From Punica granatum (lineage: Eukaryota; Streptophyta; Magnoliopsida; Myrtales; Lythraceae), in the NCBI RefSeq assembly GCF_007655135.1, contig NC_045130.1:36018605-36082604 (forward strand): a stretch of 64,000 nt of DNA, in the 5' to 3' direction. The notes under the pieces are model-generated. The model was not told the DNA's origin and did not search any database. It saw nothing but the letters and a program-made list of their open reading frames with translations. The position numbers and the translations under genes are program-made. Below are positions 10,340-22,347 of this stretch, piece after piece (positions within the stretch are counted from its first letter, which is position 1; every line of letters starts with the position of its first letter).

Positions 10340-12636
10340 ATGCAACCGCAGCGCCTCCCCTGGTCCGGGCTGTTTTTCGGGCTGTGGGCTCTGCTCGTGG
10401 TGCAGAGCACTCTGTTGGTCCCGGTCCCGGCGCAGCTGAAGCATGCCGCCTCCGCCAAGTCCAACCAGCTGTGGAAGCCGGCCACCGCCACCTGGTATGG
10501 CGACCCCGAGGGCGACGGCAGCGACGGTAAGAACTTAGAAGCCACTAAACCCACCTGCATTGTGCCCTGTTCACTCCAAAACGCCATTTTCTAAAGTAGA
10601 AGTTCATCAAAATCGTAGCTTTATGCGGGATTTCGCACGCATGCATATATCATTTGCTTGAAGGGTCGAAAATGGGGCGTTACAATGGGATCTAATTTGA
10701 AGGTGGGGCGTGTGGGTACGGGTCGCTGGTGGACGTTAAGCCCCTGAGGGCCCGGGTGGGGGCGGTGAGCCCGGTGCTGTTCATGAACGGGGAGGGCTGC
10801 GGCGCCTGCTACAAGGTCCGTTGCCTCGACAGGAGCATCTGCTCCCGGCGGGCCGTCACCATCATCGTTACCGACGAGTGCCCGGGGGGATACTGCTCCG
10901 GGGGGCGGGTCCACTTCGACCTCAGCGGGGCCGCATTCGGCCGCATGGCTGTCTCCGGCGAGGGCGGTCAGCTCAGGAACCGAGGCGAACTCCCAGTCAT
11001 GTACCGGAGGTCCGTTCAGTGTCCTCTCAATCCTTTTGTTCCTTTGACTTTGACTCACGCTCCCTGCCCCAGAGCAGTAATTAACGGTCTCTCGTTGTTC
11101 GAGGGTAATTTCGTCTTTTAATGCCGAATCACCGGTAAATTTCGTTAAGTTTAATTTTCGGCTTTTTTAATTTTCATTTTTGCTTTTACACGGTCAAATT
11201 TTCACCTTTCCCAAGAATAATAGGACGCTTTCACATTTTTCGCATGATAAAAATAAAAAGATTCATCCTTGACCACATCATCCTACTTTTCTAGCTAACT
11301 TACTTTCATCGGTTTAATATCATCACATAAGACGGTATTTTAAAAATACATAGTACATATTGTATTAATTTTACCATTCAATATGATATTTTGAAAATTT
11401 TCATGACATAGCATAACAAGTAATAATTTTACCAAATAGCACAAAATTGTAAAAAAAATTGCCATATAACACGAAAAAATGACAAGAAACTAACATCGTA
11501 CTACGTGGTGAAAAATTTTCAAAATATATGCTATATGGTGAAATTATTACTTGCTATGCTATATCACGAAAAAATTTTAAAATATCGTGCTGAATGGTGA
11601 AATTAATACGATATATCCCATGTGATGAAAATTTTAAAATATCGTTGTATATGGTGATATTAACCCAAAATTTCAGCTGAAAAAATCTATTTATTGAAAT
11701 ATGGGGTTATATATATATATATATATACATATCAAAATAATTGTGTTTACAGAGTTCGCCATAGTCCTCCTTGGCCTGATTTGCTTTTGATTTTGTCTGA
11801 ACGTAAATGATAATATGTGGTACATACATAGGACGCCGTGTAAGTACCCGGGGAAGAACATAGCGTTCCACGTAAATGAGGGCTCGACGAACTATTGGCT
11901 CTCTCTTTTGGTGGAATTCGAGGATGGCGATGGTGATGTCGGCTCAATGCACATTAGAGAAGTAAGCATCCCATTAGATTAGAACCTTTTTCTTTACTAT
12001 TATGCTTTGTCGATGTTTGCCCGTTCTTTTCTTATAAAAAGATTGGTTTTTATAGATTTACCTTTTTTCCTTTTGTCCACCGAAGAATAGGAAAGGAAAT
12101 ATCATAAAGTAAAAGAGGAACGCGTGCTTTTGCCCTTTTCTTCATGGCACTAGCTACCGCGTCGCTCACTTTGATTTGCTATATATATATATATACTTTG
12201 TATTTACTTATAAGGGGGAAAAAAAAGTCGGTCCGGGTGCAGTTATATGACTGCGTTTCGTTATCATCATTCATTTCATCCGTGCGAAGTTTATGGGTCA
12301 ATCGGTTTCGAATGGCTTTGGGTTCGAGATCTCGTGCGGGTGGTGGGAATCGATTGTTGAAGTGTAAAGAACATATGTGACATGTCCTTTTAGGGGAGTA
12401 GTGCTTTAACCACATGAATCAAAGGTGGATGTTCTCCTTTGTTTAATTAAATCGCGCCATCCTTCTAATTATAGGAAGGATATTCCAACAAAGAAATTTT
12501 AGTCGCTTGTCGTGTGAGTAGTCAAAACTTCCCTCCTTTCACGGATGATACTTTTGACAAAATTATTTCTCATCTGCTCAATCAGGGGTCGACACGTTGG
12601 TCGACCCTTTTTAATTAAAAGTAATATTATTGGTCC

Positions 12637-12673
<37 letters not shown>

Positions 12674-12958
12674 ACAGCATGTGAAGACGATCCTGAGCAG
12701 CAGTGATCCAGTAGACTGTTCTTCATGAGTCGAAGGTACTGATTTGGTTTAATATATATGCAGGCGGGCTCGACCCAGTGGCTGGAGATGAAGCACCTGT
12801 GGGGGGCGAACTGGTGCATTATTGGAGGGCCTCTGCAAGGCCCGTTCTCGGTGAAGATCGCGACTTTGTCCACCTCGAGGACTCTCTCCGCCCGCGACAT
12901 CATTCCCCGTAACTGGACTCCCCGAGCCACCTACACTTCCCGCCTCAATTTCACCTGA
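10340..12958 (+). CDS. EXPB1: Beta-expansin, 272 aa, four exons
   Basis: Exons 10340-10526, 10703-11009, 11832-11961 and 12764-12958 join in phase, and the three introns match the usual EXPB layout. Expansins loosen cell walls at acid pH without hydrolysing them. A signal peptide (LFFGLWALLVVQSTLLV, ending near residue 31) sends the protein to the wall. The double-psi barrel domain begins at TATWYGDPEGDGSDGGACGY and has the family cysteines (66, 95, 98, 103, 109, 122, 127) and the HFD motif at 133-135 (VHFDLSGAAFGRM). The C-terminal CBM63-type domain includes NIAFHVNEGSTNYWLSLLVE and WLEMKHLWGANWCIIGGPL. The protein reads as full length and intact. EXPB1 versus EXPB3 cannot be settled from sequence alone; the neighbouring TET19 and GCL2 homologues favour EXPB1. 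Intron 2 (822 nt) holds a foldback element. Confidence 0.93.
11312..11668. mobile_element. Foldback MITE inside expansin intron 2
   Basis: The left arm (from about 11312, ggtttaatatcatcacata) and the right arm (ending about 11668, tatggtgatattaaccc) are imperfect inverted copies about 125 nt long. Both contain aagtaataatttyacca and ttcaccattc-type blocks in mirrored order. The element is very AT-rich and non-coding. No clear target-site duplication was identified. Confidence 0.75.
12637..12669. repeat. (TTA)n microsatellite, about 11 units, in expansin intron 3
   Basis: An uninterrupted trinucleotide run about 95 nt upstream of the last exon's acceptor. Confidence 0.95.
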
Positions 12959-15900
12959 ATCTATAAGCACGTATAGCTTACCCCTATATATATAATCGTT
13001 AGTATTTTTCCTGACACAGGACCAGCGATTCAGTGGTGGGGTTTTCTTTAACTTTTTTTTTTTCTTGTTTTTGTTTATTTATTTATTTAATGTTATTCTC
13101 CTTCTTTTTTTTTTTGGTGGGATTTTTGACCCCACCTTTTTTGTAGTGTGTGCATGCGTGTGATTGGTCGTGTAGTTGATGATGTAGCCCTCTCCAAAGG
13201 GAGTGTGAGCTTTTCATGACATACATATAATTTTATATATATCCATGTCTTTACGTATATGTATTATTGCCAATGTGAGCACTGAAGTTTGTTAGCTTAG
13301 CCACTTTGGTTTTTAATGGAATTGACAGATCGTTTTGTGTGAATGGCGCTCTTATTTATCGATATATATATCAATTGGAGATATATAAATATCGCTTCGT
13401 TACGCCGGACTCAATATATATGTATTGAATGCATGTATAAGTACAAAATCTTCATTATTCAGTGAAAGTAGCTATCACGTGACGCACACCCTTGATCCAT
13501 GTTTCAGAAGGTATAAACCGACTTCCAACTCGGTTATATGTATTGATGATTCTTCTGCTTGTAAGCATTACGGGTCAATGGGATGAGCAATATTATGAGA
13601 CTGCAAGCTATCACACAACCTTCTATTTTAAAAGGTTAATATTTTTCGACGCGATGCGATTTATTTGTTTATTAAGTCACAAGTATAAGTAAAATTTTAT
13701 TATTGTTTTTTTTTATCGAAGGTAAAGAAGTGTAAGAATACCAGAAATAGTGAACTGCAACTTGGTACTTGCTGTCAAATCGGGTAAGATGTATGCAATA
13801 TTCAATAAGATAATGTATTATATGCTAAAGAATAATACATAAGAAAATGGATTCTCCATATGCACACTTTAGAGGTTAAACATTTTTTTCATTTTCCAGG
13901 TTCCGTCTTTTACCAGCCACTCACGTAACTCTCTCAACAAAGTTCTAATGCATTAAAAATAAATTATGCAATACGGAATTGGGATATGGTGACTCCTAGT
14001 CCTACATAATATCCTTACATAACACGAGATCGAGCCTAAAAGGGCAAAGGTTACGTCTCTGAATATCTATAGAAATCGATAACGCATAATTCACCAATCA
14101 GTCTGCCCATCTGTTGCCTCCTTGAAAGCTATGCTCCACCCCCGTCATCCATTATCATTGTAGTAAAGCCCAAATGTCCCTAGCAATAAGTCATATTAAT
14201 ATGCGAACTTTTTATCAATTACTCGAGTAACTATCAATAAATTAAGCTCTTCTTTCGCGATGAAAACTAAATCATATATATAATTATAAAATGTATATAT
14301 AGAAGATATTATTGGAATTAAAATTCAATAAACGATGATGGAAATCTGTGTTATGTGTGTGAGGATAGGAATGATACATAAAGTGATGGAACATCATCAC
14401 CATCATCATGTGCATAAATAGAATCGACAGATTCACATGGATGATGGGGTTCTTATAGTCTTGTCATCCTCAACTTGCAATGTCGTTTGGTCTGGTCGTG
14501 GTGAGTGGTGTGTGGCAGTGGGCATGCATGAGGAGAGCTTAATCGTCATCCCCAACCCCACACCACACATGCCTCATGATATCCATCTGCCCAAATTCCT
14601 TCCTTCTACAACAATTTCCTCACGCCCAAATATTTATATAAATAGCCGAAGTATATAAGTAAATAGAATCACAAGCAGTCAGAATAGAAGGGTGAAATTA
14701 ATTATTAATGTTATTATTATTGTCGTCGTTGTTAATAAAAAATACATTTTCGATCCTATGATACATGTTACGTGCATTATATAGTCAAGACTCCCTAAGG
14801 TATGTGCCACATCGTGTGATGTGAAAGCTTATTATTGTAATTAAGCTCTAATCAATCTCGTGCTCTATGATTCATATGACAACGTAAGCTCTGGCGGGTC
14901 TATTTAATAATTTATCTAAGAATAATTGATGCTAAAACAACAGTTGCGTCCAAAAAGGCTTTTCTGGATGCATGAGTTGTATGAAACTCACGTACTCGCA
15001 CGACCGATAAGACTCACTTGTGGCAATGATTATGTGTATCATTCTCATCTTATTTGATTAGCTGGGGATATCGAGGAATATCCGCAAAAGCATTTCAATA
15101 ATCGGTCGAATTCTTTATCGATTAGTCTTGCCTTAGATGCAGAGTGGCACGAACACCTTGTCATTTTTCTTAAGTACGTACGAGGCTCGTGTGCAACTAG
15201 AAAGCTTTTTACCTCTTTGCCTTCAATATTTGTTGGTTCATCCACAATTTCCATTGTCATTAAATGCATCAAAAGCTTAAGGGGGCCTGTTACCAGCATA
15301 AAACCATTTTCAGTACCAGTACACGTGACTTTGTGTGATTAAGACACGTGTTTGGGACATCTCTGTAAATGTACAAAGTTAGAGGGCGTTTGTATAATTC
15401 TGGAAAGGATTTCCAAGCAGTTGGTTCCTAGAAGAAACGTCGTCGTAGAAAAGTTTGGTTTTAAGCCTCAGGAAAGTTCAGATTCTAATATGGGTAAAGA
15501 CAGAATCTAAGGCGCACGTTGCGTGAGCATGCATGGCTCAGATTCTGAACTGGGCAGATTTTAGAGGCGAGCTCTGAGTGGCTCCGTTTAAAGCAAAGAG
15601 CATATTAGAGTGAGAAGAAGATAAGGGTTATCCAAAAGGCTGCGGGGATTAATTTGGATAATTATCACGTGGGGATAAGGACTTGTAGTTAAAAGGAAGC
15701 CAATAACCGTCCTAACTCACATTCTCAAGGTCCTAGAGACGAGATTCATAACCACCAGGGCGCAAGGAAAATTTATAAATACCGAAAGATTCTTTTGAAG
15801 AAATGACCTTTGATCAACTCAACAAATTGTATCTTTGCAGTTTTCATTGCTTCTTTAAGCTATCTCCTTAGGACTAGGCGTAATTTAGATATTCCGAGCT

Positions 15901-16851
15901 TGTAACGGTAGGATTAGTCCATCAACGATTCAAGTTCAAAGTCTGTGGCGGCAGAATTCGTCCTCAATGATATGGTCACGACTCCATCAGTCTGTTGGAG
16001 GTTTCACACTCAACCCATGGCTATTTGCTCCAAGCATCTCAGTGTGATTGCCCTCCTTCATCATTGGCACAGACAACCTCGGATCAAGATTCACAAAGGC
16101 TAAACTACAATGTTTCAATGGAAGACTGAGTACAACATCCTCTGCAATTTTGGTTTGAGTCCATTATCTTATAGTTTCTTAATTTTCCATCCTTATATTG
16201 AATCTCGTGACTGAATAAAATATTTTGTTCACTGACATCTAGTGTAGCTATGACTTAAATCGGACATTCCGTGGCGGGGTTTAGGCCTATACGGTTACGC
16301 CATGTGGGAGTTACTAGGCCGGTCACTCTCTAATCCCTTTACCCTATAAAAAAATACATATTTAAAATAATTCAAAATTATTGCTAATGTTCCATCTCGG
16401 ACTACCATTATCGATTACAGACTAGAGTGGCTCCAAACCGCAATACCAAAGTTTACCTCGTTAGGGTTTTTTTGTTTTTTGTTTTTTTGTTTGCCCGACC
16501 CCCCTCTCTTTTCTATGATAACGGGGTCAAAGATGGGCTTGGAAAAGAAAAGGCCAAGATGGGCCGATATGGGCCAGGCTCAATATTTTAGGCCCATAAC
16601 AGTCGTTGGCTACTGATGGACCATGCAAATGTTCGCCACGTTGATGAAGCGTCATGACGTGTAGAGCTTTCCGCTTACTTCCCAGTCGAAGCTTCAGGAC
16701 CGTTGACCATGGCGGTCGTCTTCAGTCAAAACCACTCGCCCATGTACTAAATTTCACGCAACCTTTGATGCTTCCCGCCCTGAGTCGACTGAGGTTTCCT
16801 CTGATCAGGATCTGTGGGATTGTACCGAGGAAGAAGAAGCACACAATCACA
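12959..16851. other. Intergenic region between expansin and LanC-like genes
   Basis: About 3.9 kb without a convincing gene. It begins with the expansin 3' UTR (T-rich, stops near 13330). From about 15300 to 16340 the base composition is less AT-rich, with an LTR-like stretch that has a TATA-like tttataaatacc near 15772 and ttgtaacggtaggatt near 15900; I could not define termini. The 200 nt before 16852 are the likely promoter and 5' UTR of the LanC-like gene. Confidence 0.55.
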
Positions 16852-19354
16852 ATGGCGGACCGATTCTTCCCCAACGAGATGCCAGACTTCGTAGCTGAGA
16901 AAGCAGCTGAAGAAGAAGAAGCAGCTGCTGGTGATTCACTGGGGAAGCTCCTGTCCATGCCCTACCCACTTCTCTCTGAGCGGCTCAAGCGCGCCGCTCT
17001 CGACCTCAAAGAAACCGTAAGTGCTTAGGTTCAGGATAATGCTTCAGTGGTCAGCTCTAGCTGTAGCTCCAGGAGAAAGTTGAGAAGAAAGATGGAATTT
17101 TTAGGAAGATTTCTCGTTGTGTTCTTGAGGTATGAAAAATGGGATTGATGAAATCATACGAATTGCTAGAATTTTGTTTCAAAGAAAGAGGGAATGATAG
17201 AAAGAGGAAAATGATGCTAAGGAATGTCGTTAACCTCTTTTCGGATTCCGGTAGTCCGACCAAGTGTTTGTCAAAATGCCTCAGATAGTGTTGGAGACAT
17301 GGGGAATGACGGGACAAAGGGTAAGGGACTTCACCCTGTACTGCGGCACCCTGGGAACTGCTTTCTTGCTGTTCAGGTCATATCAGATCACGAAGAATAT
17401 CAATGATCTAGCTCTCTGCTCTCAGATCATAAAAACCTGTGACTTTGCTTCTAATAGTTCGAGGTACCTCTTACTTCTCAATCATGAATGTTCTTGTGTT
17501 TCAGTACGTCTACTTGAAGCTTTGGCCGTCAGAAATTTCATCAGTGGGTTCATAGTCGCTAAGTTATTCCGGTGATTGTGCTTAAATGCTAGATTTGTTT
17601 CTGTCCTCAGGGCCTTAGGTAAGTGTAAAAACATAGGAAAATTTTTGAATGACATGATTATAGTGTTAATAAGCAATTATTCCAGGAGTTTGCTCGGATT
17701 GTGTAATTAGTATCCTCTACTAAGTCAGTTGATGTGATTGTTTATGACTAATGCACTTCCTTGTATGAACTAATAATAACTATGAGTTGGCCTTTGATGC
17801 CTTAGTTTGGACCTGTGGAGCCTTGAATGCATGAACCACTACCTTCCAATGCCTGGTCTAGTTTGGACATGAAGCTCTGTATTATGGTCTTTGCTTACTT
17901 TTTTCCAGGGATGTGACATTCATATGTGGGAGAGCTGGTGTATGTGCTCTTGGTGCTGTTGTGGCTAAGCATGCTGATGATGCTGACTCTCTCAATTACT
18001 ATCTGAACCAATTCCAAAGGGTTAGCCAACTATTTCTTTCCTGTCCTTGGTTCTTGCTATTTCATTGATGATAGTTTATCTCTACTTTCTTCCAATGCTG
18101 ATCTGGATTCATTGAACAGATCAAGCTGTCAAGAAATCTCCCCGATGAGTTACTTTATGGAAGAGTCGGGTACTTGTGGGCTTGCTTGTTTCTAAACAAA
18201 CATCTTGGTGAAAATATCGTTCCTTCCTCAAGCATGGTAAAAACTCTGCCCTTAACATTGGGCTGTCAGTATTTTCTTTCTATAAATATTAACATCCTTT
18301 GGTTTTTGTTAAATACGTAGCGGGAAGTTGTCAGTGAAATTATCAAAAATGGGAGATCATTAGCTAGGAGAGGAAGCTCCCCTCTGATGTTTGACTGGTA
18401 CGGGGAGAAGTACTGGGGTGCGGCCCATGGATTGGCTGGTATCATGCATGTGTTAATGGACATGGACTTGAAAGCAGATGAGGTTGAAGATGTAAAAGGC
18501 ACTCTCAGATACATGATTAAGAATCGATTTCCCAGTGGAAATTATCCTGCGACCGAGGAAGATAGGAGTAGGGACATTCTCGTCCATTGGTGCCATGGAG
18601 CGCCTGGGATTGCCCTCACCCTAGTAAAAGCGGCAAAGGTAGGATTGGATAATACTCAGTCCATGCATTAAATTCCCCTCGTCTGTCATGCTAAAATCTT
18701 TCAGAATTGGTGGCTGGTTGTCTTTCACTATTTTGCACCACTGCTTGACCACGTGTACTCATCTTTCTCCTCATTTAATAAATTCCAATATTCCATGACG
18801 TGAGTCCTCATCATTTTTAGATTCCTCATGTGAGAGGTATATAGAGTACTGATACATTACAATGCCACCATCTAATATGTTCAACCCATTAGATCAGCTG
18901 GTCAAAGGCGAAGGCAAAACCGACTAAATCAAACTTACAGTGATCTTTGCATTAGAAGACATTATATATAATGTATTTCTGCTGATCACTTTTAATAATG
19001 ACTTGCCAAAATCAGGTTTTTAGAGACAAGGAATTCCTACAAGCTGCGGCCGATGCTGCAGAGGTAGTGTGGAAGCAGGGGCTTTTAAAACGGGTTGGAA
19101 TTTGCCATGGAATAAGTGGAAATGCATACGTTTTTCTGTCACTTTATCGAGTTACGGGCAATCCAGAGTATTTATATAGGGCCAAAGCCTTTGCTTGCTT
19201 TCTTCTCGATAGAGGTCATCAGCTCATGGCCAAAGGACAGATGCATCGAGGTGATCGTCCCTACTCTCTTTTTGAAGGGATTGGAGGTATGGCATATCTG
19301 TTTTTGGACATGGAAGAGCCCTTGGGAGCCCACTTTCCTGCTTATGAACTTTAA
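16852..19354 (+). CDS. GCL2: LanC-like protein (GCR2/GCL family), 409 aa, six exons
   Basis: Exons 16852-17016, 17285-17463, 17909-18020, 18120-18236, 18321-18638 and 19016-19354 join in phase. LanC-like proteins are soluble homologues of bacterial lanthionine cyclases with a double alpha-barrel and a zinc site. The zinc ligands are visible: Cys282 in HWCHGAPG, and Cys327 with His328 in GICHGISGN. Other family landmarks are MADRFFPNEMPDFV at the start, WYGEKYWGAAHGLAGIMHVL, LFEGIGGMAYLFLDME and the PAYEL terminus. The frame stays open upstream to an ATG at 16654, but the family start MADRFFPN is preferred. Plant members were once proposed as G-protein-coupled abscisic acid receptors, a claim later disputed; mammalian relatives bind glutathione. 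GCL2 is chosen by remembered map position; GCR2 or GCL1 are alternatives. Confidence 0.92.
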
Positions 19355-19722
19355 AAATGAGTAGATTTATGATGTATGTTTACAGGTTGGTGTAGAATCA
19401 GAGAATAGAGAGGATGCTTTAGCAAAACAATTAGGAAAGTAGGACTTGTAAATTGTCTGTGTGCATTGTGCAGTTAAGAATAAAACTCGCTTGTCATGGT
19501 AGAACGGCAAGGGAACAGAGTGGAATGAGAAATTACGTGATCTTTGATGCATTTCTGTCTTGAGCATCGTATTAGCTTATGATATAGCGTTGTGAATAAA
19601 AGTTAAACGGACTTAGCACAAAGCATAAGCACGGCATAGGAGCAGAAGGCAAGAAAGGCTTATTGTTAAGATGTTCAATCTGCTTCTTGCCTTGGTTGAT
19701 ATCGGCGGTAAAGTCCCCTTCG
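19355..19722. other. Convergent 3' intergenic region
   Basis: 368 nt separate the tail-to-tail stop codons of the LanC-like and hydrolase genes. AATAAA-type signals near 19479 and 19596 could serve the + strand gene. Nothing else is seen. Confidence 0.7.
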
Positions 19723-20937
19723 TCAGACTTCCTGTTTGTTAAGAAAGCCAAGGATGAGCTCGTTCACGTGCTGGGGTAGTTGTTCGTGAATGAAATGGCT
19801 CCCTTCCGGCACGAAGATGGTGTCCAGGTTCGGCACAAAATGCTTCACTTGTCCGCTCCGTATATACTCTTCTATGCCCGGGAATTTCAGGACATAGTCC
19901 TTCTCCCCCATTATTAGGAGTGCTGGAGCTGTGACCTTTGGATCAGTTACGGCATATTCTCTTGCTATGGTCCTGCATTTGAAAGAAGAGGTTTGATCAG
20001 TTACTATATTCTTCTAATGAACTGCTGTCCGGTGCACATGCGGTGAACGGTCAAGATTGATGATCAGAAATCACGATGATTTTTGCGGGACTTCCGGGTA
20101 ATACTCGACTATGGTTGACAGCATCCTGTGGTTTGGCCTTGGCTGTAAAGGGCAATTAGTACGTACAGTTCGAAAGGACCCTACGAAGAATGTTGTAGTT
20201 TATATTTTTGTGTCAGTTTTCGTCTTCCTTGGGGTTTCCAGTTTACCTGTATGGGACCTGCAGTGGAAGGCGAAATCCCGACTTCTCGTATAGAGATGCA
20301 TAAACTGCGAGATCTTCCTCAGTGAACCATGGGGGTAGAGGAGTGGAGTTGTCGACTATGTCCATAACCTCCTGGTCATCCCTTGCCACGGGGATTTCGC
20401 TTCTTGAGAAGAGGATGTAAATGTTTCGTATCACCGCCTTAACGTCTAAACGGCCAAAATCTGCTTCGGCTCGCCCCGGCTCCTGGGAATTCGTAGATCC
20501 CGATACCAAAGTAAAACTAAATTGATACTATTTGAAACACTCACTCATTCATTGGCTTAAAAACTTACCAATGAATCTGAAAAAGCAGATCTTACCCGCC
20601 ATCTTGACATGTAGAAGCCACTGGGAAGGAGGTCCGCTCGAACAGCGGCGGGGCCCGGAAGTATGAAGGGGACACCCATTGTGATGACACCCAACACCCT
20701 CTCAGGGTTTGTCACGGCAACTACGTACGCGGGTAGGGCTCCGAAGTCCTTCGCGACAAGGAATGCCTGTTCTCCGCGAAACGTACATTTTCGTGTTACA
20801 TGTACGTATTTAGGAAGTCCCAATAAAAACGATCAAAATCACTTTCTCTCCATCAAACAGTCCCGAGCTTCTTTTTAACTTTCTTCCATGTTCATACACT
20901 TGACCAAGTGAAAATCCAGAGAATAATTGACAAATGG

Positions 20938-20973
<36 letters not shown>

Positions 20974-21683
20974 TTTTTTTGGGTTAAATTGTCTTATTTT
21001 AATTTCCACTTAACCAGGAGATTTTATAATAGATTTTATAAAATAGCACAAGGACTTGCATCGGTCATGGCATATTCTTCCTTTGGTTCTGAGAGGATCA
21101 AGTAAATTATTCCCTTCTAGTCGAGACAAGAACGGGAACCCCATGTTTTTAGAAACATGGTAAGAAACATGATTTTTTTTTGGGGGGGGGGGGGAGATGA
21201 GTTTCTTTTTTCTTTTTTCTTTTTTTTTTCCCTTCTAATTTCTGGAGAAATTTGGTCATATGATTAGTCTGAGGATATAACAACTTGTAATAGTAATACC
21301 TTGGAGATGGAGAGTGAGTCGAGCAGCTCAACAACGTCCTCGACAAGATCTACGAAGTCGGCCTTCTCGGGCTCGGCAGGTTGGTCAGAGAGGCCATAGC
21401 CCCTGAAGTCAATGGCGATGGCGCGGTACCCAGCCCCCGAAACTCCGATCATCTGGTGCCTCCAAGTGTACCATATCTCCGGGAAGCCGTGCAAGAACAG
21501 GACCACCTTAGGACCTGCAACACGATTCATGTTTTCTAGTTTACGGCATCAATTCCTTCGTCGACTTTAAGTCATTGATTTGATCGAATGAGCAGTGAGA
21601 TCTGGGGAGTTACCTGTTCCAAGTTCAGCTACATGGATCTTCACTCCTCTTACCTCTACATGTGCGTGCTTGATTTGCTCCAT
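19723..21683 (-). CDS. Soluble epoxide hydrolase-type alpha/beta hydrolase, 313 aa, five exons
   Basis: Exons 21683-21614, 21514-21300, 20766-20596, 20482-20247 and 19972-19723 join in phase, starting MEQIKHAHVEVRGVKIHVAE. Such enzymes open epoxides to diols through an ester intermediate on an aspartate; in plants they act on fatty-acid epoxides. The oxyanion motif HGFPE is at 32-36, the nucleophile Asp102 sits in VAKDFGALPAY, the acid is probably Asp256 in GEKDYV, and the base is His290 in EGSHFIHEQ. The lid contains LYEKSGFRLPLQVPYR with candidate epoxide-polarising tyrosines. No phosphatase domain or signal peptide is present, as in other plant enzymes. Length is normal and all key residues are present. 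Epoxide hydrolase versus another alpha/beta hydrolase (for example the KAI2-like fold) is settled mainly by HGFPE and the lid. Confidence 0.9.
20940..20970. repeat. (TA)n microsatellite in hydrolase intron
   Basis: About 15 TA units in intron 2 of the epoxide hydrolase-type gene. Confidence 0.95.
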
Positions 21684-21712
21684 TTTCAGACGGTAACACA
21701 AGGGAAGAGACG

Positions 21713-21714
<2 letters not shown>

Positions 21715-21743
<29 letters not shown>
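21715..21743. repeat. (GA)n microsatellite in the hydrolase 5' leader
   Basis: About 14 GA units on the + strand, that is (CT)n on the coding strand, roughly 30-60 nt upstream of the hydrolase ATG. CT-rich leaders are common in plant genes. Confidence 0.95.
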
Positions 21744-22347
21744 GCTTCGAGGAAGAAAACGATACGAGAAAGACGCAGCCCATTCCTCGTACTTATACCG
21801 ACAGCGCATGCTGAGAGATTACGTTTTTCCTGATATTTTTTCTTAATTAGTCGAGTGTCGTAAGAAGTTAAGTCGCCACATAATAATGCCAAGACCAATA
21901 ATTTTATAATCGTACCTAATGGTTTAGAAAAAGAGACTCTGATGTTTGTTGACTTCAGTCTACTTGAGACCATGATTAATGGGAGCGAGCGGATATCCCA
22001 AGGCATCAACCCTACCTGCACCATTTTGTATGTTCAACCTGGGACTAGTAGAGCAAATGCATCGCATCAGAAATTTTCCATAATCTTTACTAGTTAGCAT
22101 CCGGACATTCGAGCTGAATGCACGGGGTGACGGAATCCTAAGTGAGGACCGAGAACACGATTCAGTCTGCCAAACCGACAAGCGGAGGGAAAAGCAAAAT
22201 CGACTAGGAAGAGAGGCATATGATTTCACTCAGTATTAGATTTGTACATCTACAAGAGGATACACTCACACTGTTTCCTGTTACAATCGGATTCCAGTCT
22301 CAACACACAAATACTTCTCTTGGGAGTCTAGTGCCGATTTGTTTCAT
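21744..22347. other. Intergenic region between tandem minus-strand genes
   Basis: The promoter of the hydrolase and 3' flank of the protochlorophyllide reductase gene share this stretch of about 600 nt. No other gene or repeat was recognised. Confidence 0.6.

Noticed and set aside
10066..10587. 173-codon minus-strand open frame over expansin exon 1
   Set aside because: It is antisense to a well-supported GC-rich exon and shows no family features; the GC bias explains the lack of stops.
10621..11058. 145-codon minus-strand open frame over expansin exon 2
   Set aside because: Same reason: a shadow of a GC-rich coding exon.
15300..16340. Possible solo LTR
   Set aside because: There is an LTR-like TATA and composition, but I could not find matching ends or a target duplication.
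16654..16851. Upstream in-frame extension of the LanC-like protein
   Set aside because: Open by chance; the sequence has no targeting character and family members start at MADRFFPN-like sequence.
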